A stretch of DNA of 64,000 nucleotides, from NCBI GenBank assembly GCA_003952965.2, contig RXIC02000154.1, positions 1-64,000 of the forward strand. The letters run 5' to 3'. Source of the DNA: Morella rubra (lineage: Eukaryota; Streptophyta; Magnoliopsida; Fagales; Myricaceae). This document shows positions 59,401 through 64,000 of the stretch, piece by piece (within the stretch, counting starts at the first letter, position 1; the number at the start of each line of letters is the position of its first letter). The notes under the pieces were generated by a model. It was not told the DNA's origin. It did not search any database and saw nothing but the letters and a program-made list of their open reading frames with translations. The position numbers were made by a program, and so were the translations under genes.

Positions 59401-61973
59401 GCACCACAGAACTACGAATTTTGTTTTCAGATCCCCTCAGGTGAGTGTTGGTCAATTCATATAGAAAGATGTAAAGGATGTTACTTCTCCTCAGATGCGT
59501 CCGGTTGAGCATGTGTAGTTTGCGGGCATAGGGTGTCCGTTAGTAACCCAAAACGGAAAAAATGGAAAAAGTGGAACTCTTCTGATAGATGACAAGAAGG
59601 AAATGACACTCATATAACAAGATGATAGAACACCACTCGTACACTGTCTAAATTCCTTATGTCCTGCAATGCACCATCTGGATCAATAAGAGCCCTCACA
59701 ACTGGACTTAGGGCAAGAGCCACAGCATTCCTTGCTTTATCATAAGTCTGAAGATTTACAACATTCAGAAAAGTAGGTCAGTAAGAATTCCAAAGCAGGA
59801 AGAAGCTTCTTTAACCTTATCAGCATTGCAAAAGGAGATCTGCTAATAATTACATCACAATATCTCTGCATTCCTGCCTTCTTTTTTCTTTTGACAGCCT
59901 CACAAAATGTGAAAGCTAACTTAGACAGAATGAAACTTGAAATACCATAAATATCAGTAAGAACTGGAAACCATATCTGCAAATGATAGCAGATGGTCAT
60001 GGCCTTAAGATATGGGGCAACAAAGGCAGTATGAATGGCTCAGTAAGCACCACCTGAAGCTGATTTGTAGATAAAAATGCACGAATTCCATGTAATGGCG
60101 CTCCAATTGGAAATCTAAAATCCAGTTCTGCAGTTGAAAGTTGAGTATAAAACATTTATGCTACACATCCTTCTAGACTGATCGTGACCAAAACAATTTG
60201 CAACTAGAAAACAAGACTTTAAAAATAACAACAATAAGCAAGATTTTACTTGAGAACAAGCATTAGACCATACCGCCGATTTGACCCCTTTGTTTACAAA
60301 AGTGTGAGTATGATCCTTTACAAGTAGATTGTTATCTGCACCAACCTACATTCAAATAGAGATATAAGAAAATTTGTCAAGCAAGATAGATAAAAGCCCT
60401 TTTCCTAAAGAAAGAAGCCAGTATTTTTAATTAGTATTCAGAAGATTTGCAAGACATTGATATAAGGAAGCAGATAAGCTGGGAAAGAGCATGGTATGCA
60501 CAAATCTGAATCAGCGATCACATCTCAAAACAGCTTACAACTTCTTATGTCTACAACGAAAGTTCTGTTCACCTTTTTCATTAAACGGAAAAGATTGTTG
60601 TAACAGCCGAAGAAAACATGCAATCCCATCTCAATGTGGTTCCCATGTTTGTCGACAAAAGAACCCACTTTTCCACCAATAAAAGACCTTGACTCGTATA
60701 TATCCACCTGAAAGAACAAATGCAGGCATGTAACTAACTTGCCTTTTCCCCATCTTACTAATAATAATGAAGGGGCAGGCAATCAGTCAAAGGTATTCCC
60801 AAGTCAGAATTCCGGCAAACACCAAGAAGTATCCATTCTTAACATGAGGGATAACCATTAAAATGACAGAAGCTAGAATACTCTGAAGTATATTTCCGCT
60901 TGTAATTACTCAGCATAATAGCCCAAAATGCCTATTTATATCTACTTCTTCATTTTGCATCAGGAATTGTGGAATGATGGTATGGACAAGATATTGGACA
61001 ATACTCAGGTACCATAAGTGGTATGTTGTCAGTAATTGAGGGCGTTGCAAGAGAAAAAGATGAGCCAAACCTCATGGCCTTGGTCCAAAAGTTCAACTGC
61101 TGTTGACATGCCCGCTAAGCCAGCTCCAATAATAGCAACTTTAAGCTTAGGTCCCCGATAATGTTCAGGTTCTGGTGGAAACAACCCTTTTGGAGCTGGC
61201 AGGTAAATAACTCAATTAAGTACATTGACGTTCACAGATAGCAACCAGAACTACTAATTTTTTACTATGGTGTTATAAAACTTTGATCTTTCTGTTACTC
61301 ATAGAAATTCTGCAAAATAAGAAAACAAAACCTTGGTAATATTAAAGTAGATTGCAGTTTTCACCCCTATATTGCGCACATATTAACGCAGTAGAGTAGC
61401 TTTTTGTCACAAGCATTTTATTATATCTTCAACCATTTTTGGGGTCCAGAACTACACAACAGTAGTGAGTCCTTTTTAACCCGTTTCCTTAGCTTGTCCT
61501 GCGAGGAAAAGGAAAAAGGAAACGGTAGGGAAAGATAGTTGTCCACAAATTCTCGGAATTACACAAACTCATTATTGTCCTAGAATTTGGTTGCGATTCC
61601 TCCGGTGAAAAAGAAGTGGGAATTATACAAAAACGTACTCTAACAGCTAGCCCGTCAAATGCAGTGAAAACTACTCAAACCGTACCAGAACCAAAAATTC
61701 TTCCAAAAAACCATAATACTGAATACCGGAAGCTAACAAGCACAAAAATCTAAAATTTTCAGATGGAAAAACATAGTATGGTAAAGGAAAGGAGCGATTA
61801 CCATTAACACTCATGTCAGAAATTTTGGTGTCCAAAGAGTTCAAAGAGCAGCGAGCCCATGCCCTCTGGCCCTTCACCTGTGCAACCGAGCGCCTGCCCG
61901 AGAATAATAGCCTTGCTGTATCGCACCGGGTCCAGGCGACAGAAGTCACCGGGAAAATAATCCAAGAAGCCAT
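53443..61973 (-). CDS. ZDS: Zeta-carotene desaturase copy B, 14 exons, complete but for one missing G in exon 4
   Basis: Plastid FAD-dependent desaturase converting 9,9'-di-cis-zeta-carotene through neurosporene to prolycopene. Exons (minus strand): 61,802-61,973; 61,071-61,195; 60,573-60,707; 60,274-60,345; 60,054-60,127; 59,643-59,747; 58,899-59,143; 58,448-58,535; 57,923-57,965; 57,141-57,297; 56,862-56,990; 55,683-55,755; 54,834-54,998; 53,443-53,610 (TAA). All introns are GT-AG. Exons total 1,751 nt; 1,752 would encode 583 residues, the normal ZDS size. Residues 1-57 are a Ser/Arg-rich transit peptide; GAGLAG at 81-86 is the dinucleotide-binding motif; exon 3 has [18 protein letters not shown]; exon 13 ends [10 protein letters not shown] and exon 14 holds [17 protein letters not shown], the FAD-binding C-terminal signature. 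The lesion: AAAGGGGTC in exon 4 where copy A has AAAGGGGGTC. It is shared with copy 1. Confidence 0.9.
53863..54352 (-). mobile_element. TRIM in ZDS-B intron 13
   Basis: Same element and site as 40,418-40,904, with GACAC at 53,858-53,862 and 54,353-54,357. Sharing the site shows that it inserted before the tandem duplication. Confidence 0.85.
57361..57878. mobile_element. Foldback MITE in ZDS-B intron 9
   Basis: The ends are inverted copies of each other: AGGTTTATGTACCCATTTAG on the left and, on the other strand, GGGTTAAGTACTTATTTTG on the right. The inverted pairing continues inward (AAATTGATCATAAAGGTCC against GACCTCTATGATCAATTTG; TTATGTGACTTACAATTTTT against AAAAATTATAAGTCACATG), so the element folds into one long hairpin. 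TTAAATAA flanks both sides (57,353-57,360 and 57,879-57,886). Copy 1 shows the empty site as a TTATTTATTTATTTATG run at about 15,303-15,318. There is no coding capacity; the length of the target duplication fits a hAT- or Mutator-derived MITE. Confidence 0.75.
57996..58332. repeat. Intron 8 repeat shared by all ZDS copies
   Basis: A block of about 330 bp runs from TTTGTATCCCCAAACTGC to AGTTTACCCC, with GTTTGGGG (or its complement) at both ends. It also occurs at 14,863-15,187 (copy 1), about 20,757-21,086 (copy C) and about 44,246-44,566 (copy A). Its form (a 'constant minus accumulated' type sequence with CATAGTTTGAG and TAGTTCGAGGTACAAAGT) suggests an old MITE in the ancestral intron. I could not define clear terminal inverted repeats. 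Confidence 0.35.
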
Positions 61974-62230
61974 AGCTGTAAAAACAAAGCTATGGACAAA
62001 GAAACTGATAGCTATATTCGTCTGTGTCTCTGCACTTAGTTGTAGCTGACGTAGAACTAATTTGCATCAACCAATTTTAAAATGTCACCATACAACGCTT
62101 CGTAGAGAGAGAAAAAGAGGTCATCCGGTGGTTCCGCAATCGATAATGCGCCACCAAGGCTGGAGTGGAGAGTGGACAGAAAGGAATTAGACTAGCGTTA
62201 TTGGAACTGAAAAACCATGTTTGTTTCAAC
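61974..62230 (-). promoter_or_regulatory. Truncated 5' flank of ZDS copy B
   Basis: Homology with the 5' flanks of copies 1, A and C continues only to TTTGTTTCAAC at 62,230 (257 bp upstream of the ATG); the others go on with TGGGAACTCTCTCGCTCG and several hundred more bases. Beyond this point copy B has unrelated DNA, and no double G-box was found within 2 kb. Confidence 0.7.
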
Positions 62231-63657
62231 GTAAAATAAGAAAAAATAAAAATATTTTCAGCTATAAATATTTTTCAAGAAAGTTATTAATTTCATGATG
62301 TCTGGTTGATATCTTAAAACTGGGCTAAAAATGTTTTCCAGCGTTTGATTTTGTTTTGTAGTGTTTTATTTGGAGTTTGGCTTCTTCTCAGAGTTTTAAC
62401 GAGAGAATTCGGTTTTTTTTTTTTAAGCTAACTCAAATATTATATTAATAATTGAGAATAATAAAGCAGCTACAGAATAGAAAATAGGTCAGAAGGCAGT
62501 GAAAAAATTTAAATAGACAAAAAGGCCCTACAATATGATGGATCTTACGAGAGGACCACGAACCAGCCACAAGAACCAGGACACAATACAAACCAATTGC
62601 AATAATTAAGATACACAAACCAGCTATTAGGACTGAGACACAATAAGACCAACGCACCAGGCAACGGTGGCTTCCATTAGAGAAAAGGCGATCGAAGCGA
62701 CGATATGACTCTTTCGAAACAATCTTCAAGCAATGATTGGTTACACAAGGGGGAGGAGGAGGAATAGCAGCTTCAGGCAACTAGGAGACCTATGAAATAA
62801 AACAACTAGAACAGACTACAAAGCGAGGGAGGCGGCATAAAAGCCTAATGGATCGGTCAGGGGGCAAAATCGCCGCACGTCTAGGCGGTGGACACGTGAA
62901 ATCCACGCGCACTTGTGGGTGCGAGTAAGGGCTCACACGCTCACCGAATGGCACTGATCTTGGCCAAATCTAGACGCCTAAAGGAGGGGAAGCCCATCAT
63001 GGAGGTCGTGCGAACTGAAGACCACCATAGATGCGAGGATCTAACCTCCATTGATTCTAAGAGAAGGGCCTAAAAACAGCCCGTTAATCAGAGAATACTT
63101 TCGAGTAAAAGAGGCCAAAAATAACTGACATCTTCTAAAGAGAAGTCGGCCATTTTATGTTTGAAAGGCTCGATTTTTCATGGATCGCAGTTGGGATTTT
63201 TCCTTGTACTTCAATTTCGCTACCTTTTCAAACATACAAAATTAGAAGAATAGTTTGCTAGAAAAAAATTTCATGCCAAACGAACACTGAATCTTTTTTT
63301 ATTTAACATTCTACCCTAAAAGTAGTAAAGTACCTCGCCATTTGCAAAATATACTTTAAACCATTAAATTTGACACTTTCTGTTTAATCTTGCACTTTGA
63401 ACATTAAATCAACAAAAATAGGTCATGTCACACTTCGAATATATAGGAAGAACGAATAGCATGCATCAAACGGATAAACTCTTCTTAGAGCTTCTCTGTC
63501 CTTGGTACCTTTCCACCTTTCACAGAGCGCTGTTTTATGTTTCCGTGCACTCTTAAGTCATAACTATGAACTGAGCTTCGTTGTGATGAAGCATATCTCC
63601 TAAAGCTTCTCTTTTCGTTTATCCCTATATCTTCTTGATATCATCTTTCTGGGTTGA
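62231..63657. other. Unassigned sequence right of the duplication
   Basis: No sequence here matches the duplicated block. 62,810-63,120 is GC-richer (CCGCACGTCTAGGCGG and similar) with no convincing frame. A 111-codon minus-strand frame (62,445-62,780) has hydrophobic stretches (ILIIAIGLYCVLVLVAG) but nothing recognisable. A long TTTTTTTTTT-bearing AT-rich patch precedes it. It may be old transposon sequence; I cannot place it. Confidence 0.4.
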
Positions 63658-64000
63658 ATACGTTTCTTATCACGGCACAAGAAGAGAATAGATAAAGAAA
63701 TTAAGAAAGGATCTTTGAGCTCTCCTATATATGCACGTGGAAAACTCGGACATACGCAGTCTGCTCCCGTTGTTAGATTTGTTTTGTCAAATTCGAATTG
63801 TAAGTTTGGTCCGAAATTGAAGGCTGAGGCTCCGGGTTCTGAAACGTCCTCGAACTCTGTTGGTGGAGCATTAGAGGACTCTTCCATGGTGCATAAGGTC
63901 CAGTTGATGACGATGGACCAGCAAAATAAAACCCAGAAATGCGTCATTTTCACTCCTCGGTTTCGTCCTCAGATATTGGATGCAGATACAAATTGGATTA
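63658..64000 (+). other. Open reading frame running off the window, unrecognised
   Basis: After a TGA at 63,655-63,657 the plus strand stays open for 114 codons to the window edge. It contains RHKKRIDKEIKKG, SPIYARGKLGHTQSAPVVRF and CVIFTPRFRPQILDADTNW; the first in-frame ATG is only at about 63,885. It is fairly hydrophilic and composed like a real exon, so it could be an internal exon or a transposon ORF. A competing minus-strand ORF (63,600-63,953, 117 codons from ATG) overlaps it; only one is likely real. I assign no function. Confidence 0.3.

Noticed and set aside
62893-62898. CACGTG near ZDS-B as a replacement G-box
   Set aside because: A single hexamer 920 bp upstream in unrelated DNA is expected by chance and lacks the tandem arrangement.

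Overview
This window is nuclear DNA of a flowering plant, most likely a eudicot. It has spliced genes with canonical GT/AG introns, a plastid carotenoid gene (zeta-carotene desaturase, ZDS), a DRT102-type gene, and plant-type transposons (CACTA, hAT, Ty1/copia, Ty3/gypsy, SIRE-like copia, TRIM, foldback MITE). I cannot name the species.

Layout. 1-10,189 is a nest of transposons. The right end of a CACTA element (1-3,568) sits inside the 3' LTR of a minus-strand copia element (3,569-10,189), and a hAT relic (4,313-5,781) splits that copia between its reverse transcriptase and RNase H. 11,220-17,042 holds ZDS copy 1 (plus strand, decayed, last two exons lost), followed by three exon remnants of a DUF2358-type gene (17,625-18,222). 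20,446-34,390 is ZDS copy C (minus strand), a pseudogene with large deletions, split by a gypsy element lacking reverse transcriptase (22,208-26,564) and by a SIRE-like copia element (26,897-33,786). The SIRE-like element carries an inverted repeat with arms of about 0.83 kb. From about 35,335 to 62,230 there is a tandem duplication of a 13.4 kb unit, A then B. Each unit has an intact single-exon DRT102 gene on the plus strand and a 14-exon ZDS gene on the minus strand, converging on each other. 62,231-64,000 is unrelated sequence with no recognised gene.

As I recall, the three gene families are consecutive neighbours in Arabidopsis (At3g04870 ZDS, At3g04880 DRT102, At3g04890 DUF2358), so the window looks like an expanded and rearranged copy of a conserved block. 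ZDS converts zeta-carotene to (pro)lycopene in plastids. DRT102 joins an RpiB-like domain to a cupin domain and has no settled reaction.

The main result is that none of the four ZDS copies reads through cleanly as given. Copy B (53,443-61,973) has all 14 exons, correct splice sites and a total length one base short of a 583-residue protein; its only lesion is a G run of four instead of five in exon 4. Copy A has five Gs there but carries its own lesions in exons 1, 7, 8 and 9. Either the true functional gene is B and the missing G is a consensus error, or the locus is losing ZDS and the active gene lies elsewhere. The ZDS/DRT102 divergent intergenic region carries a tandem double G-box, but copy B has lost that region.
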